Shown: piece by piece, positions 35,875 through 44,319 of the stretch
Position numbering within the stretch: position 1 is the first letter of the stretch
Layout: every line of letters begins with the position of its first letter
Assembly: GCF_003387535.1 (NCBI RefSeq)
Contig: NZ_QUNR01000003.1
Span: forward strand, 1-64,000
DNA length: 64,000 nucleotides
Reading direction: 5' to 3'
DNA from: Paraperlucidibaca baekdonensis
Lineage (GTDB): Bacteria > Pseudomonadota > Gammaproteobacteria > Pseudomonadales > Moraxellaceae
The notes under the pieces: generated by a model
Seen by the model: the letters and a program-made list of their open reading frames with translations, nothing else
Told to the model about the DNA's origin: nothing
Databases searched by the model: none
Position numbers and translations under genes: made by a program

Positions 35875-36738
35875 ATGCAGTGGCCGCTACTCGATAGCCA
35901 CTGTCATCTCGACGCGCTAGCGTTTGACGGCGACCGCGAGCAGGTCATGCTTGCCGCGTTGAGCCAGGGTGTGCAGGGCATTGTGGTGCCGGGCACGCAT
36001 GCGCATTCATGGCCGACGTTATTGGCGCAGTGTCGCTCGGCCAGCGCCCTGCACTTGTGGCCTGCCTGCGGCTTGCATCCGCTATTTATTGCTGAACATA
36101 CCGACGCTGATCTCGATACATTAGCGATGCATTTGCGTGATGACTCTGAGCTGGTGGCGGTGGGCGAGATTGGCTTGGACCGCTATGAGGCGGCGCTGAT
36201 CACGCCGGCGTTGTGGCGTAAGCAACAGCAGTTTTTTGAGCAGCAACTGGTGCTAGCTCAGCAGCATGACAAGCCAGTGATCATTCATGCGCGTCGTGCA
36301 CATGCGGAGATTATGCGCTGCATTCAGCGTGTGGGATTTCGGCGGGGTGGTGTGGTGCACGCGTTTTCAGGAAGCCTTGAGGAAGCACGGCGTTATATTG
36401 CTCATGGCTTTGTGCTCGGGCTGGGTGGCGCGCTGACCTATCCACAAGCGCGCCGTTTGCGGGAGATTGCCACGCGGATCGACCTGACGCATTTGCTCAT
36501 AGAGACGGATGCGCCGGACATGGTGCCGTGGTCATATCGTGATCATCATGCCGATGGCCGCGTGCGCCAAGTCGGCGAGCGAGTGCGTAATAGCCCGGCG
36601 TATTTGCCCGCGGTTTTTGAGACGTTCTGCCAGTTACGGCCCGAGTCGCCCGAGGTATTAGCGCGCGCGTTTTGGGCTAATACCCAGCGCACCTTTAATC
36701 TACCGCTGGCACCGTTTTCTTCACCTCAGCGGGCGTGA
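35875..36738 (+). CDS. tatD: TatD-family metal-dependent hydrolase
   Basis: TIM-barrel metallohydrolase of 287 residues, a predicted cytosolic DNase. The metal ligands fit the family: D-S-H-C-H-L-D at the start, G-E-I-G-L-D (about 97-102), V-I-I-H-A-R (about 135-140), V-V-H-A-F-S-G (about 161-167) and E-T-D-A-P-D. It begins three bases after the DUF3298 gene. Its last 44 bases overlap the 3' end of the convergent glutamate-synthase-like gene. The paralogue (TatD versus YcfH or YjjV) cannot be settled here. Confidence 0.88.
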   Translation: MQWPLLDSHCHLDALAFDGDREQVMLAALSQGVQGIVVPGTHAHSWPTLLAQCRSASALHLWPACGLHPLFIAEHTDADLDTLAMHLRDDSELVAVGEIGLDRYEAALITPALWRKQQQFFEQQLVLAQQHDKPVIIHARRAHAEIMRCIQRVGFRRGGVVHAFSGSLEEARRYIAHGFVLGLGGALTYPQARRLREIATRIDLTHLLIETDAPDMVPWSYRDHHADGRVRQVGERVRNSPAYLPAVFETFCQLRPESPEVLARAFWANTQRTFNLPLAPFSSPQRA

Positions 36739-38353
36739 TGACCGGATCAAAACTCTCCGCCTGTGACATCTTCCAAAACAGTTGATAGACCCGGTGCTGC
36801 GGGCAATGTTGCAGCAGCTCGCCGGGCTGCAAATACGGCACCAACGCGGAGACGAGCGCGACTTCATTGACCGATACACGCCGAACAATATGGTGCGGCC
36901 GCAGCTGATTGGGGTGCGTTAAGCCCGCGGCGCCGGCAATTTCGCCGAGGGCCTTGAGCGTGTTGTGATGAAAATAGTACACGCGATTACCTTTGTCTTC
37001 GGGGTCGAGCGCGCGTTGGCGCAACCAGCTTTGCGTGGCCACGCCGGTCGGGCAGCGGCCGGTATGACAGGTTTTTGCCATCAGGCAGCCAAGCGCAAAC
37101 ATAAATCCACGCCCCGAGTTGCACCAGTCGGCGCCGAGCGCCAAGGTTCGAGCAATATCAAAGCCTGAGATGATTTTCCCAGCGGCCCCGAGCTTCACGC
37201 GATCACGCAGGCCTAAGCCCACCAAGGTGTTGTGAGCAAGCACCAAGCCCTCATGCATGGGCGTGCCGAGGTGGTCAGTAAACTCGGCTGGGGCTGCCGC
37301 CGTGCCGCCCTCCGCGCCATCAATGACAATATAGTCCGGCGTAATATTGGTCTTGATCATGGCCTTGCAAATGGCAAAAAATTCCCATGGGTGGCCAATG
37401 CAGAGCTTGATGCCCACCGGCTTGCCCCCCGATAACAGACGCAGCTGCGCAATAAACGCCATCAGCTCGATGGGTGTGCTAAAAGCCGAATGGCTCGATG
37501 GCGAGACGCAATCCACGCCCACCGGCACGCCGCGCGCCTCGGCAATCTCGGGTGTCACTTTCGCCGCCGGCAAGATGCCGCCATGCCCAGGTTTGGCGCC
37601 TTGGCTGAGCTTGATCTCGATCATTTTCACTTGCGGTGAGGTGGCGCCTTCAATGAAGCGCTCGGCGCTAAAGCTGCCATCGTCATGGCGGCAGCCAAAA
37701 TAGCCACTGCCAATTTCCCAGATCAAGTCGCCGCCGGGCTCGCGGTGATAGCGGCTGATCGAACCCTCGCCGGTGTCGTGGGCAAAGTTGCCGAGCTTGG
37801 CGCCTTTATTGAGCGCCAAAATGGCATTGGCGGAGAGCGAGCCATAGCTCATGGCCGAGATATTGTAGAGCGATAGCGAATAGGGTTTGGCGCATTGGCC
37901 CTCACCGATCATGACGCGGAAGTCAGTGTCTTTGATGTGCTTGGTGTGAATGGAGTGATTGATCCATTCGTAATCGTCGCCATAGACGTTGGCGAGTGTG
38001 CCGTAAGCGCGTTTATCCACGACATTTTTGGCGCGCTGATAGACCAAGTTGCGCTGCGCCCGGGAAAATGGAATTTCCTCGGTATCGGACTCTAAAAAGT
38101 ACTGACGAATCTCCGGCCGTATAGATTCAAATAAGAAACGAAAATGCGCCAAAATCGGGTAATTTCGGCGAATAGCCTGCTTTTTCTGCACAAAATCGAG
38201 TGTGCCGAGTAGCGTCAAACCACCCAACACCAATAGCGGTGTGGTGCCGATGAGCGGGTAGAGCCAAAACAGCAGCAGCGAGGCGACAAAACCTAAGCCA
38301 CTGAGCAGCCAAGCCAAATAGCGAAATGGCATGATGGCGCGAAGAAAGTGCAT
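36695..38353 (-). CDS. membrane-anchored glutamate-synthase-like flavoprotein
   Basis: FMN-binding glutamate synthase family protein, 552 residues. Two hydrophobic segments at about 8-50 form a membrane anchor. The rest matches the FMN/2-oxoglutarate domain of GltB: G-E-G-S-I-S-R-Y-H, G-H-G-G-I-L-P-A-A-K-V, D-G-A-E-G-G-T-A-A-A-P. The Fe-S motif is C-L-M-A-K-T-C-H-T-G-R-C-P-T-G. There is no glutaminase domain, so it is not a complete GOGAT and the true substrate is unknown. ATG at 38353 with AGGA seven bases upstream is preferred to TTG at 38368. Confidence 0.88.
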   Translation of the reverse strand: MHFLRAIMPFRYLAWLLSGLGFVASLLLFWLYPLIGTTPLLVLGGLTLLGTLDFVQKKQAIRRNYPILAHFRFLFESIRPEIRQYFLESDTEEIPFSRAQRNLVYQRAKNVVDKRAYGTLANVYGDDYEWINHSIHTKHIKDTDFRVMIGEGQCAKPYSLSLYNISAMSYGSLSANAILALNKGAKLGNFAHDTGEGSISRYHREPGGDLIWEIGSGYFGCRHDDGSFSAERFIEGATSPQVKMIEIKLSQGAKPGHGGILPAAKVTPEIAEARGVPVGVDCVSPSSHSAFSTPIELMAFIAQLRLLSGGKPVGIKLCIGHPWEFFAICKAMIKTNITPDYIVIDGAEGGTAAAPAEFTDHLGTPMHEGLVLAHNTLVGLGLRDRVKLGAAGKIISGFDIARTLALGADWCNSGRGFMFALGCLMAKTCHTGRCPTGVATQSWLRQRALDPEDKGNRVYYFHHNTLKALGEIAGAAGLTHPNQLRPHHIVRRVSVNEVALVSALVPYLQPGELLQHCPQHRVYQLFWKMSQAESFDPVITPAEVKKTVPAVD

Positions 38354-38390
38354 ATTGGCATCCTGCAAAGCGAGATCTTTCTACGCTAGC

Positions 38391-38439
38391 AGAAAAAAGC
38401 GCGAAGACTTGTACCGATTAGGTACCCGTCTTCGCGCTT
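38391..38439 (-). terminator. two-tier hairpin upstream of the thiolase-opposed gene
   Basis: Perfect 12-bp outer arms (38397-38408 with 38428-38439) enclose a second 5-bp GTACC/GGTAC stem. On the minus strand a six-T run follows, so it terminates transcription leaving the thiolase gene before it reaches the glutamate-synthase-like gene. Confidence 0.85.
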
Positions 38440-38483
38440 AGTCGGAAATCAGCGCCGAGATGCCCGGCGCTTGATCTCACACC

Positions 38484-39665
38484 TTAGATAATCTCTAAAG
38501 CCATGGCCGTAGCTTCACCGCCACCGATGCACAGACCTGCCACACCACGGGTCTTGCCGTGTTGCTTGAGCGCGTGAATCAAGGTCAGGATGATGCGTGA
38601 GCCGGTCGAGCCCACGGGATGGCCAAGGGCGCAGGCGCCGCCGTAGACATTGACCTTTTCATGCGGCAGGTTGTGTTTGATCATCGCCGCCATGGTCACC
38701 ATGGCAAAGGCTTCGTTGATCTCATACAAGTCCACCGAGTCGGCAGTCCAGCCGGTTTTCGCAAATAGCGTGGTCAGCGCGCCCACGGGGGCAATGGTGA
38801 ATTCGCTAGGGTCTTGCGATTGCGTGGCATGACCGACAATGCGCGCTAATGGCTTAAGGCCTAATTCGGCGGCCTTGCTGGCCTTCATCAGTACCAAGGC
38901 CGAGGCGCCGTCGGAGATCGACGAGGCGTTGGCGGCGGTGATGGTGCCATCTTTGGCAAACGCGGCTTTTAGCGTGGGAATTTTCTCAGGCTTGGCATTG
39001 CCGGGCTGCTCATCGGTGTCGACTAAGACTTCGCCTTTGCGAGTTTTCACCGGCACTGGCACGATTTCGGCTTTGAAGTCGCCATTGGCAATGGCCGCAT
39101 TGGCACGACGCAGCGATTCCACGGCGAAGTCATCCATGGCCTCACGCGTTAAGCCCAGCGTGGTCGCCATGTCTTGCGCAAAGGAGCCCATTAAGCGGCC
39201 GCTGCGGGCATCTTCGAGACCATCTAAAAACATGTGGTCCATGACTTGACCATGGCCCATGCGGTAGCCGCCACGCGCTTTCGGCAGGATGTATGGCGCG
39301 TTGCTCATCGATTCCATGCCGCCTGACACCATGATCTCGTTAGTGCCCGCAGCAATCGCGTCGTGCGCCATCATGGTGGCTTTCATGCCTGAGCCGCAGA
39401 GTTTATTGATGGTGGTGGCACCGGCGGCAGCAGGGATGCCGGCATTGAGTGCGGCTTGGCGTGCCGGGCCTTGCTTCAGGCCAGCAGGCAGCACACAGCC
39501 CATGATGACTTCTTGCACTTGGTCGGCGGCCACACCGGCACGGCTCAAGGCTTCACGAATGGCAATGGCGCCGAGGTCGGTCGCAATCACGCTGCCTAGG
39601 CTGCCTTGAAAACCGCCCATGGGCGTGCGCGCACCATTAACAATAACAATAGGATCGTGGCTCAT
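38484..39665 (-). CDS. acetyl-CoA C-acetyltransferase (thiolase)
   Basis: Thiolase of 393 residues. The acylated Cys90 lies in N-K-L-C-G-S-G-M-K-A, and the second active-site regions are G-G-M-E-S-M-S-N-A-P-Y and G-A-C-A-L-G-H-P-V-G. The C-terminal C-I-G-G-G-E-A-T-A-M-A holds the second catalytic Cys. Length and the Y-I-L-P-K-A-R-G-G-Y-R-M-G-H segment resemble biosynthetic acetoacetyl-CoA thiolases (PhaA/AtoB type). It may serve fatty acid oxidation or ketone synthesis; no phaB or phaC is nearby. ATG 39665 follows GGAG with six-base spacing. Confidence 0.92.
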   Translation of the reverse strand: MSHDPIVIVNGARTPMGGFQGSLGSVIATDLGAIAIREALSRAGVAADQVQEVIMGCVLPAGLKQGPARQAALNAGIPAAAGATTINKLCGSGMKATMMAHDAIAAGTNEIMVSGGMESMSNAPYILPKARGGYRMGHGQVMDHMFLDGLEDARSGRLMGSFAQDMATTLGLTREAMDDFAVESLRRANAAIANGDFKAEIVPVPVKTRKGEVLVDTDEQPGNAKPEKIPTLKAAFAKDGTITAANASSISDGASALVLMKASKAAELGLKPLARIVGHATQSQDPSEFTIAPVGALTTLFAKTGWTADSVDLYEINEAFAMVTMAAMIKHNLPHEKVNVYGGACALGHPVGSTGSRIILTLIHALKQHGKTRGVAGLCIGGGEATAMALEII

Positions 39666-39680
39666 CTGTGTCTCCAAGGT

Positions 39681-40181
39681 TTAAGCGCCGTGGCACTTCT
39701 TAAATTTTTTGCCACTGCCGCAATGGCAGGGGTCGTTTCGGCCAACTTTCAGTTCATTGACCACGGGTTTGGGCTTTTCCGAGGGCCCACTGTGCAGCAC
39801 TTCGCCATCGCGAAATTGCCAGCCGGCATCAGTCTGTACAAAGCCTGAGACTTCGTGATGATGATGCTTCACGCCGCCGACTTGGTAATGTGCTTTGAAT
39901 TCTACCAGACCCTTACGATCTTGGTCGCCGCCAGCTTCCACTTGCACGATCTCAAGACCCTGCCAGTCGGCACCTTCAGCCCAGGCGCGCATGGCATCGA
40001 TGTCGCTATCGGCGCGGCCATCGGGGTGCGTGGAGGCCATGATGAAATCGATATTGTGCTGGGTATAGGCGGTGTAGCGCGCCCGCATCATGGCTTCAGC
40101 GCTAGGAGCGGGCGTTGTGCCCGCAATAATGGGGGCGCAGCATTGATCAAGTGCTACTGAGGAACCGCAAGGGCAAGACAT
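39681..40181 (-). CDS. YchJ-like SEC-C motif protein
   Basis: Protein of 166 residues with SEC-C-type zinc motifs at both ends: C-P-C-G-S-x6-C-C at residues 3-14 and [13 protein letters not shown] near the C-terminus. The central part is the YchJ-type NTF2-like fold ([22 protein letters not shown]-x-S). Function is unknown; SEC-C motifs bind zinc and are found in SecA. ATG 40181 follows a GGAG. The thiolase gene starts 15 bases after its stop, so they may share a transcript. Confidence 0.88.
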   Translation of the reverse strand: MSCPCGSSVALDQCCAPIIAGTTPAPSAEAMMRARYTAYTQHNIDFIMASTHPDGRADSDIDAMRAWAEGADWQGLEIVQVEAGGDQDRKGLVEFKAHYQVGGVKHHHHEVSGFVQTDAGWQFRDGEVLHSGPSEKPKPVVNELKVGRNDPCHCGSGKKFKKCHGA

Positions 40182-40204
40182 GAGTTTCTCCAAAATTCAG
40201 GCAT

Positions 40205-40236
40205 AAAAAAAGGGGTGCATAATGCACCCCTTTTTC
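40205..40236 (-). terminator. terminator after the small lipoprotein gene
   Basis: A nearly perfect 13-bp stem (40207-40219 with 40223-40235) with a very short loop. The minus strand has a long T-run after it and it lies 23 bases beyond the lipoprotein stop. It also separates that gene from the YchJ-like gene. Confidence 0.88.
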
Positions 40237-40258
40237 ATGAGGCGTGAGCCTCACCGCA

Positions 40259-40465
40259 TTACTGAGCGGCCGCTTCTTCAGCTGGTGCTTCTTCAGCAAC
40301 TGGAGCTGCTTCTTCGGCCATTGCTTCAGCTTCTTCAACCACTGGTGCAGCAGCTTCTTCAACAGCTGGCGCTTCCATTGGTGCAGCTTCTTCTTTCTTA
40401 GCGCAACCAGCGATAGCTAGTGTGGCGGCAACGGCGGCTAAAATAGCAACTTTTTTGATTTGCAT
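40259..40465 (-). CDS. small Ala/Glu-rich lipoprotein
   Basis: Predicted lipoprotein of 68 residues. A signal peptide ends in the lipobox L-A-I-A-G-C (Cys21) and is followed by K-K-E-E. The whole mature part is low-complexity Ala/Glu/Pro/Val with repeats of the E-E-A-A-P-V type and no folded domain. It is strongly acidic. Its own terminator lies directly behind. I do not recognise a family with known function. The charge and tether-like composition suggest an extended envelope peptide, but that is speculation. The clean signal peptide and terminator argue against it being a chance ORF. Confidence 0.75.
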   Translation of the reverse strand: MQIKKVAILAAVAATLAIAGCAKKEEAAPMEAPAVEEAAAPVVEEAEAMAEEAAPVAEEAPAEEAAAQ

Positions 40466-40623
40466 GATCAGATCTCTCAGGTTTGAACAACGAATTCGAG
40501 CGCTCTCGACCTATCAGGCTGTTGCGGCAGCGGTTGATGGCTTAAAGCCCGCGCATCATAGCACCGCGCAAACGCCTTTGCATCTAGCGTTCTGCGGAAT
40601 TTTTAAGCTTTTTTGCAGAATAA

Positions 40624-41703
40624 TTAACGCAGTGTATCGGGGTCTGTATAGGCCGCCCCTTGCTGCGCTTGGCCACGTAAACGCGCACGTTCTAGCGCCT
40701 CTTGCATGGCGTTGAGCATGGGATCAAGAGCCAGCGGCAGTGTGGGCAGCCACGTTGCGCTGATGTGCAATTGGGCCGCCGTCATCTGCGTGGCAATGGC
40801 TTCATCAAATGCCCGTTGCAAGCGCAGCGCCACGGCATCGGCTTGGGCGTGTGGGCAGTCGAGCAAGACAAAGACAAAATGCAATGCGTCGTAGCGCACC
40901 AAAATGTCACTGCCACGCAGTTGCGTTTGCGCGACATCGGCCATGGCTCGCGCCAGCGTTTGTGTTGCTTGCTTGCGCTGATCGGGCGTGCTGGCGGCTG
41001 ACGTTGGATCAATCACGGCATAGAGCAACGACACCGGCATATTTTGCCGATGCGCTAATGGCCACAGCAAACGCGCCACGGCATACAGCGAGGTGCGTGT
41101 GGCGAGGCCAGTGTCGGGGTCGTTATGCGGTGCTAAATCGGCGAGCTCGCCGAGAGCCACGGTGTGTTGGCGGAACACTAAAATTAAGCCGATGAGTATG
41201 CTGGCGATGCTCGCGCTGGCCAGCAGTGGCAAGTAGCTCATTAGCGGCATGAAATAGCTGCGTAGCAGCAGTGTGGCTGTGGCCAGCAGCACCATGAGTA
41301 AGGTCAGGCGCAGCAAGGTGTCGCGGCGATGGCGCAAGCTGGCCAGTCCAAAAAATAAGCCCACGAGCAAGAGTGTTGGGGTGCTAGGCAGGGGGTCAAA
41401 CCAGAGCGCCGGCATCAGCAGCAAGACATCCGTGGTGCTCATGCAGGCGCTCAGCGCGGGAGAGCTGCCGCGGCGCTCTTCGATCAAACCAAAAATAGCG
41501 TGCAGCAGCGCATAGGCCGATGGCACCACGATAAAAGCCCCTTGCGGTGCCGGCAAGGAGGCCGCCACGCTGTAGGCATAAATAGCTAATAACAGCGCCA
41601 AGCCGAAGCGCAATGCTTGTTGTTCGGGGGAGCAATAGACGCGGCTATTGAGAGCGGGGTCGTGGCGACCAATCAGCGCATGTGTGGCAATGGGTTGGGT
41701 CAT
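40624..41703 (-). CDS. membrane protein with degenerate GGDEF domain
   Basis: Protein of 359 residues. About six hydrophobic segments occupy residues 30-190 and a GGDEF-like domain follows (about 198-350). The start of the domain is recognisable, N-D-P-D-T-G-L-A-T-R-T-S-L, the counterpart of H-D-x-L-T-G-L-x-N-R. However, the catalytic GGDEF loop is replaced: the segment reads R-Y-D-A-L-H-F-V-F-V-L where R-x-G-G-D-E-F is expected. Cyclic-di-GMP synthesis is therefore unlikely. A sensory or binding role is possible. ATG at 41703, 12 bases behind the TauE gene stop, suggests co-transcription. Confidence 0.8.
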   Translation of the reverse strand: MTQPIATHALIGRHDPALNSRVYCSPEQQALRFGLALLLAIYAYSVAASLPAPQGAFIVVPSAYALLHAIFGLIEERRGSSPALSACMSTTDVLLLMPALWFDPLPSTPTLLLVGLFFGLASLRHRRDTLLRLTLLMVLLATATLLLRSYFMPLMSYLPLLASASIASILIGLILVFRQHTVALGELADLAPHNDPDTGLATRTSLYAVARLLWPLAHRQNMPVSLLYAVIDPTSAASTPDQRKQATQTLARAMADVAQTQLRGSDILVRYDALHFVFVLLDCPHAQADAVALRLQRAFDEAIATQMTAAQLHISATWLPTLPLALDPMLNAMQEALERARLRGQAQQGAAYTDPDTLR

Positions 41704-41715
41704 AAAAGCCTAAAA

Positions 41716-42525
41716 TTAATGAATACCAAAGAGAAATTGCACCCCAACAGCCAGCAAGAGTATGCCAAATAAGCGTTTGAGTTGCGCGGCGGGTAGGCGT
41801 TGCGCGGCATGGGCGCCAAGGCTGGCGAAGATCAAGCTGGTGATGCTCAAGCCGATGAGCGCGGGCCAATAAATATAGCCACTGCTGCCAGCAGGCAGGC
41901 CGGGCTCAGACCATCCGGCGACTAAAAAGCCGAGGCTGCCAGCGAGCGCGATGGGAAAGCCGCCGGCCGCCGCCGAGCCCACGGCGCGCTGCATGCGCAG
42001 GCCATGATGCACCAAAAAGGGCACGGTCAAGCTGCCACCACCAATGCCAAAAATCGCCGATGCTGTGCCAATCACGCTGCCCGCGCCGATCAGTCCCGCA
42101 CGCCCCGGCAGCGGCCGATCGTGAGCCTGCGCTTTACGCCCGCGCAACAGATGCTGACCCGTCCACAAGGCAAACACGGCAATGATGATTTGCAGCGCCC
42201 GCGCCGGCAGCGCATGGGCAATCTGCGCGCCCAGCCACGAGCCGAGCATCAGGCCAATCGAGAGCTTGGCCATCAGTGGCCAATCAACATTGCCGTGCTG
42301 ATGATGCGTGCGCACCGAGCTGATGGAGGTCAGCAAAATCGACGCCAGTGATGTACCCACGGCCATGTGCGTGGAAACATCACTGCTAATGCCTTGCAGA
42401 TGAAAACTCCAGAGCAGCGCCGGCACAATAATCATGCCGCCACCGATGCCTAAGAGTCCGGCGAGAAAGCCTGAAAATACGCCGGTGGCGGCGTAGAGCG
42501 CGAGGGCGCTGAACGAGATATCCAT
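41716..42525 (-). CDS. TauE/SafE family membrane transporter
   Basis: Inner-membrane protein of 269 residues with about eight hydrophobic segments. The family pattern is clear in the first half, G-F-L-A-G-L-L-G-I-G-G-G-M-I-I-V-P, and again in the second as F-G-I-G-G-G-S-L-T-V-P-F. TauE/SafE proteins are proposed to export sulfite, sulfoacetate or related anions; the substrate is unknown here. It is divergent from olsB. The Pho box at 42544-42572 lies in the shared intergenic region but is oriented towards olsB. Confidence 0.88.
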   Translation of the reverse strand: MDISFSALALYAATGVFSGFLAGLLGIGGGMIIVPALLWSFHLQGISSDVSTHMAVGTSLASILLTSISSVRTHHQHGNVDWPLMAKLSIGLMLGSWLGAQIAHALPARALQIIIAVFALWTGQHLLRGRKAQAHDRPLPGRAGLIGAGSVIGTASAIFGIGGGSLTVPFLVHHGLRMQRAVGSAAAGGFPIALAGSLGFLVAGWSEPGLPAGSSGYIYWPALIGLSITSLIFASLGAHAAQRLPAAQLKRLFGILLLAVGVQFLFGIH

Positions 42526-42543
42526 GCAAATTCCTACGGCGAG

Positions 42544-42572
42544 CTGTCACGAAATTGTCATTGTTTTGTCAT
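42544..42572 (+). promoter_or_regulatory. Pho box upstream of olsB
   Basis: Three 7-base repeats spaced by exactly four bases: CTGTCAC (42544-42550), TTGTCAT (42555-42561) and TTGTCAT (42566-42572). This is the PhoB-binding layout (CTGTCAT direct repeats every 11 bp). A clear -10 is not obvious downstream. It implies phosphate-starvation control of ornithine lipid synthesis. Confidence 0.85.
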
Positions 42573-42632
42573 CTGGGCGACACCGTGATTAATGACACTG
42601 CGTGCATGAAAACGACCTTAAAGAGCCGACCC

Positions 42633-43454
42633 ATGAATGCCCGCCGCCCAGCTGATTTGCAACCCATGTCACTGTTGCGCCACTTCAACGTTAAGCCGTT
42701 TAAGAAAGCCAAAGCGCACAAACAATCAGCACCGGAAGTTACCCGGCAGAAGCCTATCCTAGAAGCTTGCTTCGCCGATACCCCCGAGGCACTAGGCGCG
42801 GCGCAAACTCTACGCGCTGAGGTCTTTGGCCAAGAATATGGCGTCGCCTTTGATGGTCTCGACAATGACCATTACGACCTGTTTTGCCGCCACATCACGG
42901 TGTTTGACCGAGCCAATAACCGCTTGGTGGCCACCACACGCATACTCAGCCAAGAGCAGGCACGACTCGCGGGTGGCTTTTATTCAGCCAATGAGTTCGA
43001 TGTCTCGGCGCTAGAGCATCTGCCCGGGCGTATCTTGGAAATTGGCCGCACCTGCGTGCACCCCGATTATCGCTCGGGTGGCGCGATTACCGTGCTTTGG
43101 TCATTCCTGGCCGATTACCTGATGCGCGAGGGTTTTAGCTATCTCATCGGCTGCGCCAGCATCAGCCTCGCCGATGGCGGCACGACCTTAGCTAGCGTGA
43201 TGCCGACCTTGCGCGAAAAGCATTTCGTTGCCAATGAGTTACGCGTTAGCCCGACCCGTGAAATTGTGCTGTCTAGCGCGGCGGCCGGTAGTGTCACTGT
43301 GCCGCCATTGCTGAAAGCGTATTTGCGCATGGGCTGCCAAATTGGCGGCGAGGCTTGCTGGGACCCTGAGTTCAACTGTGCCGACGTATTCATATTATTA
43401 GATGTACAAGCGATGGCAGGGCGGTATGCTCAACGGTTCTTAAAGACCGCCTAA
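42633..43454 (+). CDS. olsB: ornithine N-acyltransferase OlsB
   Basis: GNAT-like acyltransferase of about 273 residues. It transfers a 3-hydroxyacyl group from acyl-ACP to ornithine, giving lyso-ornithine lipid. Segments typical of OlsB are L-R-A-E-V-F-G-Q-E-Y, H-I-T-V-F-D, E-I-G-R-T-C-V-H-P-D-Y-R (the acyl-ACP/CoA-binding turn) and L-I-G-C-A-S-I-S. Start: the longest frame begins inside the Pho box, so it cannot be real. ATG 42633 has AAGAG with seven-base spacing and is preferred over ATG 42606. olsA follows after 12 bases, as in Pseudomonas olsBA. Confidence 0.88.
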   Translation: MNARRPADLQPMSLLRHFNVKPFKKAKAHKQSAPEVTRQKPILEACFADTPEALGAAQTLRAEVFGQEYGVAFDGLDNDHYDLFCRHITVFDRANNRLVATTRILSQEQARLAGGFYSANEFDVSALEHLPGRILEIGRTCVHPDYRSGGAITVLWSFLADYLMREGFSYLIGCASISLADGGTTLASVMPTLREKHFVANELRVSPTREIVLSSAAAGSVTVPPLLKAYLRMGCQIGGEACWDPEFNCADVFILLDVQAMAGRYAQRFLKTA

Positions 43455-43466
43455 ATGTAGGATGCC

Positions 43467-44309
43467 GTGAGCCGAACGCCCCGAAGTAAACGCGAGCACC
43501 CCGCCGTGATGCAAAACCCCGACCTCTCGCTGCGTCTGATTTGGCGCTTACTGCGCATAGGCGCACACCTGATCTCAGGCTGCCTCACCGCCTTGCTCAC
43601 CGGCATGTTTTTTATGCGCCCGAAAGCTTGGCATCGCCCCATTGTGCGGTGGTGGCTCAGCGGCCTAGCTTCGCGCTTAAACCTTGAGGTCAGCGTGCAG
43701 GGCGCACCCGTAGACGGCGTGAGTCTATGGGTCAGCAACCATGTCTCGTGGATGGACATTCCCGTGCTCGGCGGCATCTCGCCGGTGGATTTTTTGTCGA
43801 AAGCCGAGGTTGCTAAATGGCCATTGATTGGCCGCCTCGCGCAGGCCTCGGGCACGTTGTTTATTCAGCGCGGCTCGGGCGATGTGGTGCGCGTGCAACA
43901 GACCATGAAGTCGGCCTTAAACGCTCACCGCAGCGTGCTGTTTTTTCCGGAGGCCACCACCACCGATGGCCATCGCGTGCAGCGCTTTTTCCCGCAGCTG
44001 TTTGCCGTAGCCAGCGACACCGATTGCCGCGTGCAGCCGGTGATTATTTGCTATCGCCAAGGCCAGCAGCTACACCCACTGGCGCCGTTTATTGGCGATG
44101 ATGACCTCGTGCCGCATCTGCTCAATGTGCTGGCGGGCGAGCGCATCCGTGTCGATGTGAAATTCTTGCCAGTGCAAGCCGTGGCGGGCCGCGATGCGCG
44201 TGCGCTGTCATTAGCCTGTGAGATGGCCATGGCTGAGGCGCTGATTGCTTTGCATGGCGACGCCGACATTCCCAGCCGTGTTGGTTTGCCGGCCGTTCGC
44301 AGCGCCTAA
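43467..44309 (+). CDS. olsA: lyso-ornithine lipid O-acyltransferase OlsA
   Basis: PlsC-type acyltransferase of 280 residues, anchored by a hydrophobic N-terminal segment (about 33-50). It adds the second fatty acid to lyso-ornithine lipid. The catalytic motif is N-H-V-S-W-M-D (in place of N-H-x-x-x-x-D), followed by F-I-Q-R-G-S-G and the F-F-P-E-A-T-T-T-D-G block. The GTG at 43467 with AGG upstream is the likely start; ATG at 43509 is an alternative. Its position behind olsB distinguishes it from a general PlsC. It presumably shares the Pho-box promoter. Confidence 0.87.
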   Translation: MSRTPRSKREHPAVMQNPDLSLRLIWRLLRIGAHLISGCLTALLTGMFFMRPKAWHRPIVRWWLSGLASRLNLEVSVQGAPVDGVSLWVSNHVSWMDIPVLGGISPVDFLSKAEVAKWPLIGRLAQASGTLFIQRGSGDVVRVQQTMKSALNAHRSVLFFPEATTTDGHRVQRFFPQLFAVASDTDCRVQPVIICYRQGQQLHPLAPFIGDDDLVPHLLNVLAGERIRVDVKFLPVQAVAGRDARALSLACEMAMAEALIALHGDADIPSRVGLPAVRSA

Positions 44310-44319
44310 TACATCGGTC

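Noticed and set aside
42555-42632. Start of olsB at TTG 42555
   Set aside because: This codon is part of the Pho box, upstream of any likely transcription start.
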